Assembly: GCF_000719095.1 (NCBI RefSeq)
Contig: NZ_JOEH01000010.1
Span: forward strand, 186,001 to 250,000
From: Streptacidiphilus jeojiense
GTDB taxonomy: Bacteria; Actinomycetota; Actinomycetes; Streptomycetales; Streptomycetaceae
DNA length: 64,000 nucleotides
Direction of reading: 5' to 3'
Made by a program: the position numbers and the translations under genes. The notes under the pieces are model-generated. The model was not told the DNA's origin. It was given only the letters and a program-made list of their open reading frames with translations, and did not search any database. Numbering within the stretch: position 1 is the stretch's first letter; each line of letters opens with the position of its first letter. Below, piece by piece: positions 1-12,950 of the stretch.

Positions 1-6
1 AGGTCC

Positions 7-201
7 CTACCTTGAGCCGGTGAGCGTGGACAGGAGCGACGGAAGGATGCCAATGCTCGTAGCACGGTCGCGGACCTGTTGCTCCGAGAGGTCGAACCGG
101 GCGGCGATGGCCGCGACCGGCAGCCCGTAGAACACCAGGGTGCGCAGGTCGTCGTTCGTCATGGCATCGGCATCGTCGGCACGCGGTACAGAGTCAGTCA
201 T
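7..201 (-). CDS. Small HTH-like protein of the integrated element
   Basis: This is a 64-residue protein with ATG start and a strong ribosome binding site (GGGAGG six bases upstream). The segment IAARFDLSEQQVRDRA (about residues 33-48) has the spacing and residues of a helix-turn-helix. The N-terminus is acidic and polar, and there is no membrane segment. It lies downstream of int in the same direction, so it probably belongs to the element, perhaps as a regulator or excision-type factor. That role is inferred from position and size only; I do not recognise a named family. Confidence 0.6.
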   Translation of the reverse strand: MTDSVPRADDADAMTNDDLRTLVFYGLPVAAIAARFDLSEQQVRDRATSIGILPSLLSTLTGSR

Positions 202-484
202 GGTCGCCTCCCTGACCGTGGGTTTGAGCGGCCCACCCTACGCAGACCACGCGCGATACCTCCTGGCGGGGTCAGGCCGCTGACTGGACCGCCCGCTTTG
301 CGCCCGATCACCACGCGCTCGGTCGCGGGTCCCACTCCGCGTCCAGGTCCAGCAGCTCGTGCATCCTGGGGGACGCACGGCCGATGACTCGGGGCAAGAT
401 CCGCGAGTACATCACCCTGTAGCAAAACAGTCAGCGTCAGGTGCCTGAGCGGCCCACCGACGCTGACTGCTTCACTTCCCCTGA
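202..484. other. Spacer between int and the small HTH-like gene
   Basis: The 13-base sequence tgagcggcccacc occurs at 225-237 and again at 446-458. An inverted pair agtcagcgt / acgctgact lies at 429-437 and 460-468 with a 22-base loop, a possible int terminator or protein-binding site. A minus-strand open frame at 308-415 (GTG start, 35 codons, sensible composition, poor ribosome binding site) could be a remnant or tiny gene, but I would not annotate it as a gene. Confidence 0.35.
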
Positions 485-2299
485 TCAGGAGGACATTGCA
501 CCCTCGAAGCACACCTGTTCAAAGGTGTGCTCGACGGCGGCCCTGATCACTCCGCGCACCTGAATCTCGGTACCACCGTGCGGTCGCACCTCGCGTCGAT
601 ACTGCGCTCCCCGGATAGTGAAACGTTCCGCCTCGAACTCCCACACCCAACGGCCGGCCATCGCCAGCGGCTCGTAAGCGAGGCTGCCGTCAGGGTGGTA
701 GGCGGCCGTGGCGCTGTAGACAAACTGGCGGTCGGGCAGGCGGGTCCAGACGGTGCCAGTTCCCGCAGGCCGGGGGCACTCCACCGGGCCGACCGCACCC
801 CGGGCACGGATCGCCTCGTCGGACCGTCCTTCGGCACGCAGCATTGCGATCTCCGCAGCGTGATCGTCATCCCACTGCCAGGCCACCTGTTGGGCCACGT
901 TGCGATCGGCGAACAGGTGGGTACGCCCGCGCAGCGTGAGTGCGTAGACGTTGCGTCCGGACGCCTCGGCTGCGGGGAGAGCCGGGCTGGAGTCTGTCCA
1001 ACCTTCGTCCATAAGGGCCTGGTACTGGCCGCGCAAGTCGTTTCCGAGCTCGGCCAGGCCGGTTTCTCTGAGGAAGCCCGGCAGAGGTGCGCTCGGGTTC
1101 ATGGCCCACTCGATCGCGGCGATGACCTCGCCGTCCAGGGCGTCGAGCAGATGGCCGTAGCGATCGACGGTCGTGGTGATCGACTCATGCCCAAGGCGGG
1201 CCTGGATGGCGGGCAGCGGCACCTTCGCGGCGATGAGCCAAGAGGCGTGGGAATGGCGGATGTCGTGAATGCGCGGCTGCTTGAAAAGGCCGTAGAGCTC
1301 GGCAGCCTTCTCGATGGCAGGCACCCAGCGGAGGCGGCGGAAGGTCCCAGGGTCCCACCTGCCGCCCTCTGGGCCCGTGAAGAGCAACTCGTTCTGCTTC
1401 TTACCGCGCGCCCGCAGCTTCAGCTTCTGCCAGTACCGCTCTGTGATGACGATGGTGCGCCGGCTCCGCCGTGTCTTGGGGGCGCCCAGGATCGGCTTAC
1501 CGTCCCCGTCGTGCTTCCAAGCACGGGAGATCCGGATGGCGGGCCGGCCGTTGCGCCGGATCAGGTCCTTGGGCCACAGGGCAGTGAGCTCGCCCCAACG
1601 CGCTCCGGTCTCGGCGAAGCCCTCCGCAAGATCCTTGGCGTCCTCGGCTATGCACTCGAAGATCCAGCCGAACTCCTCCCGTTCGAGGAAGGTCGTATCG
1701 TCCTCGGTCTGGTCTGCGTCCGGACGCGGAAGGCTGGAGTTCGCGCAAGGGTTCGTCTCCCGCAGCGAGGGCTCTGCATCGACTGCTGCTTGCAGGATCG
1801 AGTGCAACAGGCCGTGCTGGTTGCGGACGGTCTTGGACTTGAACTTCGTCCGCGGCTTCCGGTCCTTCGGGTCGTGGGGCGCGAGAGCTCCGGACGAGAG
1901 GTCGTTAACCCAGTCCTGCACCATGCCGCTGGTGATGGAGCCTTCGCCTTCGCGGACGGTGAGGTGCTTGAACCAGGGCGACATGTTGTCGGTGACCAGC
2001 TTCTTGTACTTCGCCTTGGTGTCGTCCTGGGCGGCCGCGCGCTTGTCGATGACCTTGAAGGCGAACGCCTCGAACATCTCGTCCTGCGGGCGAACGTCCG
2101 CAACGAACCCCTGGCCCTTGATCCACCCGGGAGGCCACTGCTCGCCGTACCCCTTGACCAGATCCTTGAACCGGATCGCCGCGTCCTCGGCGTCGAAGAA
2201 CTCCCACTGCCGCTCCCCGTCGCGGGAACCGCCGGCATACCACCGCACGACGTAGCTGACTTCTCCGCCCTTGCGGGACCGGGGCTCGATGAATGCCAT
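485..2299 (-). CDS. int: Tyrosine site-specific recombinase (integrase)
   Basis: This integrase catalyses integration and excision of the element at the neighbouring tRNA-Ala. The 604-residue protein has an N-terminal arm-binding part, a SAM-like core-binding domain (about 70-200) and a catalytic domain with the full set of active residues: Arg234 (in TGARWGEL), Lys near 275-281, His345 and Arg348 (HDIRH), His371 (LGHE) and the nucleophile Tyr381 (DRYGHLL). The protein does not end soon after the tyrosine as most integrases do. It continues for about 220 residues (385-604) of unknown function containing several Trp and charged residues. The start ATG at 2299 precedes a typical integrase opening. 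Confidence 0.92.
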   Translation of the reverse strand: MAFIEPRSRKGGEVSYVVRWYAGGSRDGERQWEFFDAEDAAIRFKDLVKGYGEQWPPGWIKGQGFVADVRPQDEMFEAFAFKVIDKRAAAQDDTKAKYKKLVTDNMSPWFKHLTVREGEGSITSGMVQDWVNDLSSGALAPHDPKDRKPRTKFKSKTVRNQHGLLHSILQAAVDAEPSLRETNPCANSSLPRPDADQTEDDTTFLEREEFGWIFECIAEDAKDLAEGFAETGARWGELTALWPKDLIRRNGRPAIRISRAWKHDGDGKPILGAPKTRRSRRTIVITERYWQKLKLRARGKKQNELLFTGPEGGRWDPGTFRRLRWVPAIEKAAELYGLFKQPRIHDIRHSHASWLIAAKVPLPAIQARLGHESITTTVDRYGHLLDALDGEVIAAIEWAMNPSAPLPGFLRETGLAELGNDLRGQYQALMDEGWTDSSPALPAAEASGRNVYALTLRGRTHLFADRNVAQQVAWQWDDDHAAEIAMLRAEGRSDEAIRARGAVGPVECPRPAGTGTVWTRLPDRQFVYSATAAYHPDGSLAYEPLAMAGRWVWEFEAERFTIRGAQYRREVRPHGGTEIQVRGVIRAAVEHTFEQVCFEGAMSS

Positions 2300-2667
2300 A
2301 CCGGCGACCGTAAGCGATCACCGATACCCACCCTCAGCGAGAAGAGCCCTCGCCGGTCGCTACAACCGCAGGTCAGGTGGTTCTCATATACGTAGCGAGA
2401 TGAACCGATCACAGTTCGACTGAGGCGGGCAACACAGCCGAAGCCGTAGGGAGCAACCGAGCACCCGTATCCTCCGCAGCTCGCCGACACGCCGAACCGC
2501 ATGAGGGGCGGGTGGCCTTCTTCCGCACCGTGACGGGCGTAGTCCTGCCGCACGGATGGGCCCGCGCCACACCCGTTGCCCCATCCGTAACCACTCGGTA
2601 ACCACTAAGAACGAAAGGAGACCCCCACCTCCCCACGTTTCCGCAGGTCAGAGAGGGTCTCCTGTTG
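2300..2667. other. Region between int and tRNA-Ala; probable attachment and arm-site region
   Basis: No convincing gene is seen here. The 9-base repeat gtaaccact occurs at 2587-2595 and 2598-2606, an 11-base period, which suits arm-type recombinase binding sites. The int promoter should lie near 2300-2400. The tRNA-proximal part carries a terminator-like inverted repeat. Confidence 0.4.
2616..2663 (-). terminator. Inverted repeat downstream of tRNA-Ala
   Basis: aggagaccc (2616-2624) pairs with gggtctcct (2655-2663) across a 30-base loop, immediately after the tRNA 3' end on the minus strand. It may end tRNA transcription or be an integrase site. Confidence 0.4.
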
Positions 2668-2740
2668 TGGAGCCTAGGGGAGTCGAACCCCTGACATCCG
2701 CCATGCAAAGACGGCGCTCTACCAACTGAGCTAAGGCCCC
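2668..2740 (-). tRNA. tRNA-Ala (anticodon TGC)
   Basis: The minus strand folds as a 73-base tRNA. The acceptor stem GGGGCCT pairs with AGGCTCC, the D arm contains AGCTCAGTTGGTAGAGC, the anticodon loop is TTTGCAT (anticodon TGC, alanine), and the T arm contains GGTTCGACTCC. CCA is not encoded. Its 3' end is the insertion point of the element to its left. Confidence 0.97.
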
Positions 2741-2862
2741 TCAGCGGGACCTGTCGGAACCGCCGCGCACTAGGGTACCGGTTCCCGGAGACAATCCTGA
2801 CCTCGATTGTTCCGGGTCCGGCCCCGGCCCGGAACCGGCCGGGCCGTCAGCGGACCGGACCG

Positions 2863-2994
2863 TCAGCGGGCGCCGACCGGGACCGCGTCCGTCGCCTCGG
2901 TCCACAGGTCCTGCTCGGCGCGGTCCGCCTGGACCTGGCGGTACACGAAGTACCCACCAAGAGCAGCCAGGACTACCAGGAGAAGCTTCTTCAC
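2863..2994 (-). CDS. DLW-39 family small membrane protein
   Basis: This 43-residue protein starts with GTG at 2994. It opens with two lysines and a hydrophobic helix (KKLLLVVLAALGGYFVYRQV), then a short charged tail with the family motif DLW (EQDLW) near residues 27-31. Small DLW-39 proteins are found near gyrA and tRNA-Ile/Ala in Streptomyces, which is the position here. The function is unknown; a single-pass membrane peptide is likely. Its small size makes it easy to miss. Confidence 0.85.
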   Translation of the reverse strand: MKKLLLVVLAALGGYFVYRQVQADRAEQDLWTEATDAVPVGAR

Positions 2995-3136
2995 CGCGCG
3001 ACCTCGTCCTTCTGTGCCGGTACTGGAACGGCGGCAGCCGGGAGGGGCTGCCGTCCTTCCGGCCGATGATACACACCTGGTAGGCGGGGCAGGACGGGCT
3101 GCACTCGGGGCCCCACCGCACCGGGTTGACGTGGTA

Positions 3137-3469
3137 TCAGCTGTTCCGCGGGGCCGGGCGGTCCTCCGGCAGCCGGACGACCGCCCTGCCGCCGTCCAGG
3201 TCCACCCGGGTGCGCGGCGGGGCGCCGTCGCCCTGGTCGTCCCGCAGCATCAGCGAGCTCTTCCGCTCGTCCAGCTCGCGCTGCTTGCCGGCCGCGAAGG
3301 TGGCGTGCAGCTGCTCGAAGCCGGTGGCGGAGATCTGCCCCTCCCGCCCCGTCCCGCGCCAGGGGATCCACCGGGCCCGCCCGGCCCGCAGCGCCAACTG
3401 GTCGACCAGCGCGAGCAGCGCCAGCAGGCAGACCAGACCGGGGATCGTCATCGCGAACAGGGCGGGCAT
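3137..3469 (-). CDS. DUF6191 domain-containing membrane protein
   Basis: This 110-residue protein has an N-terminal membrane helix (about 4-27, rich in Leu and Ala). A soluble part follows with the pattern ISATGFEQLHATFAAGKQ and then a polar segment ERKSSLMLRDDQGDGAPPR, typical of the small DUF6191 family of Streptomyces. GGAGG lies six bases before the ATG. Its position between the two tRNAs matches other streptomycetes. The function is unknown. Confidence 0.75.
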   Translation of the reverse strand: MPALFAMTIPGLVCLLALLALVDQLALRAGRARWIPWRGTGREGQISATGFEQLHATFAAGKQRELDERKSSLMLRDDQGDGAPPRTRVDLDGGRAVVRLPEDRPAPRNS

Positions 3470-3505
3470 CGCATCCTCCGACAGTGAGCTGACGGGTGAA
3501 AGCAG

Positions 3506-3539
3506 CGGAGGCGGACACCGTTTCCGATGTCCGCCTCCG
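3506..3539 (-). terminator. Terminator hairpin after tRNA-Ile
   Basis: cggaggcggaca (3506-3517) pairs perfectly with tgtccgcctccg (3528-3539) around a 10-base loop, directly downstream of tRNA-Ile on the minus strand. There is no T-tract, as is usual in streptomycetes. Confidence 0.7.
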
Positions 3540-3546
3540 AGTGCGG

Positions 3547-3620
3547 TGGACCTAGGAGGACTTGAACCTCCGGCCTCTTCCTTATCAGGGAAGCGCTCTA
3601 ACCGTCTGAGCTATAGGTCC
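3547..3620 (-). tRNA. tRNA-Ile (anticodon GAT)
   Basis: The minus strand gives a 74-base tRNA. The acceptor GGACCTA pairs with TAGGTCC, the D arm contains AGCTCAGACGGTTAGAGC, the anticodon loop is CTGATAA (GAT, isoleucine), and the T arm contains GGTTCAAGTCC. It lies between the DUF3566 and DUF6191 genes. Confidence 0.97.
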
Positions 3621-3670
3621 GCGCTGCGTTGCGTTGAAAGATTAGCGCACCTATGCCGATCTGCCCAAAT

Positions 3671-3706
3671 CCGTTCGCAGCCCCCGTAGCGGCGGGCTGC
3701 GAACGG
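3671..3706 (-). terminator. Terminator downstream of the DUF3566 gene
   Basis: ccgttcgcagccc (3671-3683) pairs with gggctgcgaacgg (3694-3706) with a 10-base loop, just past the stop codon of the DUF3566 gene. It closes the gyrB-gyrA-DUF3566 transcription unit. Confidence 0.75.
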
Positions 3707-3718
3707 TCCGCGGAGGGG

Positions 3719-4567
3719 CTACTCCTCCTCCGCGAGGGTCAGCTCGACACCGCCGGTGATGCCGGCGGCGGTGTTGTAGATGAAGGAGCCCAGCGTCGCC
3801 AGGGCCGTCATCAGCACCACGTCGATCACCGCGACCAGGGCGGTGAAGGTGAGCACATTGCCGAAGGACAGGTACGACTGGAGGTCGAACCCGCCGGTGG
3901 TGTCGGACCCGGTGGCCTGCTTCAGGGTGCCGCCGATCGAGCTGAACACGCCGGCGGTGTCCAGCACCATCCACAGCAGCGAGACGCCCACCACCGTGAC
4001 GATGCCCATCGCGATGGACAGCAGGAAGCTGACCTTCATCACCGACCAGGGGTCGGTGCGGGAGACCCGCAGCCGCGCCCTGCGGGTCCGGCCGGACGGC
4101 GGCGCCGCGGGCCCGGCGGCGGGCCCTCCGGAACGCCTGGTGGCCGCGGGCGCGGCAGCGGCGGCGGGGGACGCCACGGCCGGCGGCACCCGGGTACCGG
4201 CCGCGGGCGTCGCCTGGCCCTTCTGGTACGTCGTCGGCGTCGAGTAGCCGGACCGCTCCGGGGCCGCCGGAGCCACGGCCGGGGTCGCGGTGGCCTGCTG
4301 GCCCTGCGCCCCGCCCTGGCGGCGGCGCGGGTTGCCGCCGCCACCGCCACCTCCGCTGCCGCCGCCCACGGCGGGCGCGCGCGGCGGCGTGCCCCCCGTG
4401 ACCGTCGGCATCATCGACGTCGTCCCGGCAGCGTTCGGGCCGGCCTGTCCAAATCCCGGAGTGCGGTCGGCAGGATTGCCTGCCGCACCGCCCGGGGGCG
4501 CACCCGGTCCCTGCCGCCCCGCGGCGGCGCCGCCGGCACCACCTGCCGCGCCGTTGGCTCCACTCAC
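3719..4567 (-). CDS. DUF3566 domain-containing membrane protein
   Basis: This is a protein of 282 residues from the GTG at 4567, which has GGGAGG about eight bases upstream. An in-frame ATG at 4597 exists but has a poorer site. The N-terminal two thirds is a low-complexity Gly/Ala/Pro-rich cytoplasmic region. The C-terminal third is the DUF3566 domain with two membrane helices (from VSFLLSIAMGIVTVVGVSLL and from VLTFTALVAVIDVVLMTALA) and ends in an acidic tail. DUF3566 proteins sit directly after gyrA throughout actinobacteria. Their function is unknown. Confidence 0.85.
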   Translation of the reverse strand: MSGANGAAGGAGGAAAGRQGPGAPPGGAAGNPADRTPGFGQAGPNAAGTTSMMPTVTGGTPPRAPAVGGGSGGGGGGGNPRRRQGGAQGQQATATPAVAPAAPERSGYSTPTTYQKGQATPAAGTRVPPAVASPAAAAAPAATRRSGGPAAGPAAPPSGRTRRARLRVSRTDPWSVMKVSFLLSIAMGIVTVVGVSLLWMVLDTAGVFSSIGGTLKQATGSDTTGGFDLQSYLSFGNVLTFTALVAVIDVVLMTALATLGSFIYNTAAGITGGVELTLAEEE

Positions 4568-4651
4568 CCTGGTCCTCCCGCAATTCCCCGCCGGCACCGG
4601 TCGGTGCTGGTCCGTGTCCTTGTGTCAGTCGACTCGCAGCCGGTGCGGCGA

Positions 4652-7312
<2,661 letters not shown>

Positions 7313-7380
7313 TGCTGGTCAGTTTCCTCTCGTGCGTGCTGCCAGGGACCGTCTGACGTGCTCGTACTGCCGAGCGGCCG

Positions 7381-9540
<2,160 letters not shown>

Positions 9541-9734
9541 TCAGTCACTGCTACGTCACCGCAAGCGGCGAATTCTTCCTCCAGTGTACCGGTGCGACCG
9601 ACACTCATGGGCCTTTGGCGGCCCCTGGCTTCCCCCGTGCCGCACGAAATCCGGGCGGATTGTCTCCACCACACGCCCGGGGGGCGAGATGCGCTCACAT
9701 GGGCACTCAGCCGGTCCGGCCGGTCACCCGCCGG

Positions 9735-10274
9735 TCACCCCCAGGTGTCACCCGGACCCTTGCTCCCCGGGGCCCTCAGCCGACCGTAGGAACGCGTGGG
9801 TCCCGCGGGCCCCTGGACTTTGATCAGCTTCACCGTGCCGTGGCCCAGCTCCTCGTTCAGCTTGCGCACCAACTGGGGTGCCAGCAACCGGATCTGGGTG
9901 GCCCAGGCGGTGGAGCTGCAGCGCACCGACAGCACCCGGTCGTCCTCGGAGTAGTGCTCCGGCTCGCAGTGCGCCGCCAGGTCCCGTCCGACGATCTGCG
10001 GCCAGCGGCCCATCACCCCGCCCACCGCCGCCGGGGCCTCCCAGCCGCGCTCGGCCACCAGCCGGCTGATCGCGGCGCCCAGCGGCTGCGGGTCGCGGCC
10101 GTCCGCACGCGCGCCGGAGCGCAGGCCGGTGCGCCGGGCCTCCTTCTTCTGCCGCACATGGTCGCCGCGCAGCCGCGCCTGCTCCTTGGCGTTGCGCAGC
10201 GCCACCCGGGCCAGATCCACGCCGGACAGCTGCGGCTCGCCCGCCCCACTGCCTTCTCCGGTCGAATCGCTCAC
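9735..10274 (-). CDS. dciA: DUF721 protein DciA, replicative helicase loader or operator
   Basis: DciA proteins replace DnaC/DnaI in most bacteria and act with DnaB at initiation. The protein has 179 residues from the GTG at 10274, which has GGGGAGAG upstream; a TTG at 10307 would add 11 residues. The DUF721 core runs from about residue 70 (ISRLVAERGW, then VGGVMGRWPQIVGRDLAAHC and LSVRCSSTAWATQIRLLAPQ). The N-terminal part is basic and charged. Its place between recF and gyrB is conserved in actinobacteria, and DnaB is encoded in this same window. Confidence 0.9.
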   Translation of the reverse strand: MSDSTGEGSGAGEPQLSGVDLARVALRNAKEQARLRGDHVRQKKEARRTGLRSGARADGRDPQPLGAAISRLVAERGWEAPAAVGGVMGRWPQIVGRDLAAHCEPEHYSEDDRVLSVRCSSTAWATQIRLLAPQLVRKLNEELGHGTVKLIKVQGPAGPTRSYGRLRAPGSKGPGDTWG

Positions 10275-10338
10275 AGCGGACTCACTCTCCCCAGCTTGGG
10301 GAAGCAAGCCTACGAGGCCCCACGGACATCAGCAGACA

Positions 10339-11469
10339 TCAGGGGATCCGGTTGACCTCACCGCTCGCCACCGAGTAGCGGCTCCCCGCCAACGCCTGCG
10401 GCACGTCCTCCGGCACCGCCGCGGTGACCAGCACCTGCTCACCGCCGGCCACCAGCTCCGCCAACCGCTCCCGGCGCCGGGTGTCCAACTCGGCGAAGAC
10501 GTCGTCCAGGATCAATACGGGTTCGCCGCCGTCGGCCCGGAGCAGCTCGTACGAGGCCAGCCGCAGCGCCAGCGCGTACGACCAGGACTCACCGTGGCTG
10601 GCGTAGCCCTTCGCGGGCAGTTCGCCCAGCTGCAGCCCCAGCTCGTCGCGGTGCGGGCCGACCAGGGTCACCCCGCGCTCCAGCTCCTGCTTGCGGGCCA
10701 CTCCCAGTGCCCCCAGCATCGCCGCGTACAGGGGGTCCCGGCCGCCGCCCAGCGGCACGCCCTCCCCCATCGAGCTGCGGTACTCCAGCCGGGTCGGACC
10801 GCCGCCCGGCGCCAGCTCCTCGTAGGCGCCGCGGACCAGCGGCTGCAGCGCGATGACCAGGTCCAGCCGCTGCGCCAGCAGCTCGGCGCCGGCCCTGGCC
10901 AGGTGCTCGTCCCAGACGTCCAGGGTGGACAGCTGCGCCTTGGCGCCCGCCCGGCGCGCCATCGCGGCGCTCTTCAGCAGCGCGTTGCGCTGCTTCAGCA
11001 CCCGCTCGTAGTCCTGGCGCACGCCCGCGAGCCGGGGCGCGCGGGCGACCAGCAACTCGTCCAGGAAGCGCCTGCGCTCCCCCGGGTCGCCCTTCACCAG
11101 GCTCAGGTCCTCGGGGGCGAACAGCACGGTCCGCAGCAGGCCGAGGACGTCCCGGGGGCGGACGTTGTCGGAGCGGTTGATCCTGGCCCGGTTGGCCCGG
11201 CCCGGGTTCAGCTCCAGCTCGACCAGGGTCGGCCGCTGCTCGCGGACCACGCTGGCCCGGATCACCGCCCGTTCGGCGCCCAGCCGCACCAGCGGGGCGT
11301 CACCGGCGACCCGGTGGCTGGCCAGGGTGGCGACATAGCCGACCGCCTCCACCAGATTGGTCTTCCCCTGGCCGTTGGGCCCGGTGAACGCGGTGACGCC
11401 CGGATCGAGGGGAACCTCGACCCGGGCGTAGGAACGGAAGTCGGCCAACGACAGATGCGCGACGTGCAT
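10339..11469 (-). CDS. recF: DNA replication and repair protein RecF
   Basis: This SMC-like ATPase helps load RecA at gaps through RecFOR. It has 376 residues. The Walker A motif is GPNGQGKTN (about 30-38), a signature-like segment [14 protein letters not shown] lies near 115, and the Walker B/D-loop is [12 protein letters not shown] (about 325). The start ATG opens with [14 protein letters not shown], typical of RecF. The usual neighbour gnd is reduced to a scar upstream, so recF now lies about 350 bases from dnaN. Confidence 0.98.
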   Translation of the reverse strand: MHVAHLSLADFRSYARVEVPLDPGVTAFTGPNGQGKTNLVEAVGYVATLASHRVAGDAPLVRLGAERAVIRASVVREQRPTLVELELNPGRANRARINRSDNVRPRDVLGLLRTVLFAPEDLSLVKGDPGERRRFLDELLVARAPRLAGVRQDYERVLKQRNALLKSAAMARRAGAKAQLSTLDVWDEHLARAGAELLAQRLDLVIALQPLVRGAYEELAPGGGPTRLEYRSSMGEGVPLGGGRDPLYAAMLGALGVARKQELERGVTLVGPHRDELGLQLGELPAKGYASHGESWSYALALRLASYELLRADGGEPVLILDDVFAELDTRRRERLAELVAGGEQVLVTAAVPEDVPQALAGSRYSVASGEVNRIP

Positions 11470-11521
11470 GCTCTGGACTCGTCAGCCTTCTTCTCGTCAA
11501 CTCTGCCGGCAGTGAAGGGTG

Positions 11522-11760
11522 TTACTTGTTCTCGACCGCGTGGCCGCCGAACTGGTTGCGCAGTGCGGCGATCATCTTCATCTGCGGGGAGTCGTCCTGG
11601 CGCGAGGCGAAGCGGGCGAACAGGCTGGCAGTTCGGCGCCGTGCTTCTCGTCGTCGGTCCAGCGGGAGTTGCCGCCGTCCACGACGATGTCGCCGGGCTC
11701 CAGCAGCTCGCCCAGTTCGTCCACGGTGTCCTGGGTCGGGCCGCCCGGGCGCAGGGACCC
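11522..11760 (-). pseudogene. gnd: gnd remnant (6-phosphogluconate dehydrogenase, YqeC type)
   Basis: Two fragments of one 6-phosphogluconate dehydrogenase lie end to end on the minus strand in different frames. Bases from 11760 down to about 11634 give PTQDTVDELGELLEPGDIVV and then DGGNSRWTDDEKHGAEL, the hallmark NADP-domain/substrate segment of the family. This then joins, with a frameshift, the family's C-terminal end (SLFARFASRQDD to NQFGGHAVENK, stop at 11522-11524). The N-terminus and the whole middle of the protein (most of 290 residues) are missing. In Streptomyces coelicolor an intact gnd (SCO3877) occupies exactly this slot between recF and dnaN. No function can remain. Confidence 0.92.
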
Positions 11761-11782
11761 ATACGCGTGAGCCGGCTCTGAC

Positions 11783-11843
11783 CTCAGCCCGACAACCGCA
11801 CCGGCATACTCCAGCTCTCTCAGCCGGACAACCGCACCGGCAT
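11783..11843. repeat. Duplicated 3' end of dnaN
   Basis: The last 25 bases of dnaN (11819-11843) are repeated at 11783-11807 with a single difference, 36 bases apart. On the minus strand both copies read MPVRLSG and a stop codon. The second copy lies outside the gene, between the true dnaN stop and the gnd scar, and is probably a by-product of the same rearrangement. Confidence 0.9.
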
Positions 11844-12950
11844 GATGAGGTACTTGTACGCCTCGTCCGCCTCGGCGTCCGGCGCGTGCTTCCCGCTGAG
11901 CAGGGCCGGCTTGGTCGAGGTGGTGAAGCTCAGCTGGGCCACGGCGGCGTCGATGGCCGCCAGGCCGTCCAGCAGGTAGGCCGGGTTGAAGGCGATCGAG
12001 ATGTCGTCGCCCTCCAGGTCCGCCTCGACCCGCTCGGTGGCCTGGGCGTCGTCGCCGGAGCCGGCCTCCAGGGTGAGCACGCCCTGCTCGAAGCTGAGGC
12101 GCACCGGGGTGTTCCGCTCGGCGACCAGCGAGACGCGCTTGACCGCCTCCACGAACGCCGGGGTGGGCACGGTGGCCACCGAGTTGAACTCGGTCGGGAA
12201 CAGCGCCCGGAACTTGGGGAACTCGCCCTCCAGCAGCCGGGTGGTGGTGCGCCGGCCGGCCCCCTCGAAGCCGATCAGCCCCTCGCCCTTGCCGCTGCTC
12301 GCCAGGGCGATGCTGACGACGTCACCGGCGCTCAGCGACTTGGCGGTGTCCAGCAGCGTCTTGGCGGGCACCAGGGCGACCGCGGAGAGGCCCTCCTGCT
12401 CCGGCTTCCACATCAGGTCGCGGACGGCGAAGCGGTAGCGGTCGGTGGCGGCCAGGGTGACCCGGTCGCCCTCGATCTCCACCCGGACACCGGTCAGCAC
12501 CGGCAGGGTGTCGTCGCGGCCGGCCGCGGTGGCCACCTGGGCGACCGCGGCGGCGAAGGCGTCGCCGGGCACGGTGCCGGAGACGGTGGGCATCTGCGGC
12601 AGCGCGGGGTACTCGTCCACAGGCAGGGTGGGGAGTGTGAATCGCGAGCTGCCGCAGACCACGATCACCCGCACGCCGTCGGTGGAGATCTCCACAGGCC
12701 TGTTGGGAAGTGAGCGCGAGATGTCGGCCAGCAGCCGGCCGGACACCAGGACCGTGCCCGGCTCCTCGACGTCGGCCTCGGTCTCGACCCGCGCCGAGAC
12801 CTCGTAGTCGAAGCCGGACAGGCTCAGCTTGCCCTCGTCGGCCGCCAGCAGCAGCCCGGCGAGCACAGGCACCGGAGGCCGTGCCGGGAGGCTGCGCGCG
12901 GCCCAGGCCACGGCCTCCGCGAGGACGTCACGCTCGACCCGGAACTTCAC
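11820..12950 (-). CDS. dnaN: DNA polymerase III sliding clamp (beta subunit)
   Basis: The beta clamp tethers the replicative polymerase. It has 376 residues, made of three topologically similar clamp domains, beginning MKFRVERDVLAEAVAWAARS and ending in the typical MPVRLSG. The region LPVLTGVRVEIEGDRVTLAATDRYR marks the middle domain. It is transcribed leftward away from oriC, opposite to nothing else in the origin region, with dnaA on the far side of oriC in the same direction. Confidence 0.99.
   Translation of the reverse strand: MKFRVERDVLAEAVAWAARSLPARPPVPVLAGLLLAADEGKLSLSGFDYEVSARVETEADVEEPGTVLVSGRLLADISRSLPNRPVEISTDGVRVIVVCGSSRFTLPTLPVDEYPALPQMPTVSGTVPGDAFAAAVAQVATAAGRDDTLPVLTGVRVEIEGDRVTLAATDRYRFAVRDLMWKPEQEGLSAVALVPAKTLLDTAKSLSAGDVVSIALASSGKGEGLIGFEGAGRRTTTRLLEGEFPKFRALFPTEFNSVATVPTPAFVEAVKRVSLVAERNTPVRLSFEQGVLTLEAGSGDDAQATERVEADLEGDDISIAFNPAYLLDGLAAIDAAVAQLSFTTSTKPALLSGKHAPDAEADEAYKYLIMPVRLSG

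Larger units (their letters stand above)
1..2667. mobile_element. Right end of an integrated element at tRNA-Ala (partial)
   Basis: A tyrosine recombinase gene lies directly beside the 3' end of a leftward tRNA-Ala gene, which is the normal arrangement for actinomycete integrative elements (AICE, genomic island or prophage). Only the int end is in the window, so the element continues beyond base 1 and its type cannot be told. Apart from int, one small HTH-like gene can be supported. The tRNA remains intact, so the attachment core should lie in its 3' part. The second att copy is not in the window. Confidence 0.75.

Noticed and set aside
198..512. 104-codon minus-strand frame between int and the small HTH-like gene
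   Set aside because: It overlaps both neighbours, has no ribosome binding site and has Arg/Gly/Pro-biased composition.
1..2667. Anti-phage defence island near the integrase
   Set aside because: Only int and one tiny HTH-like gene are in the window, and neither resembles a defence gene. Cargo, if any, is outside.
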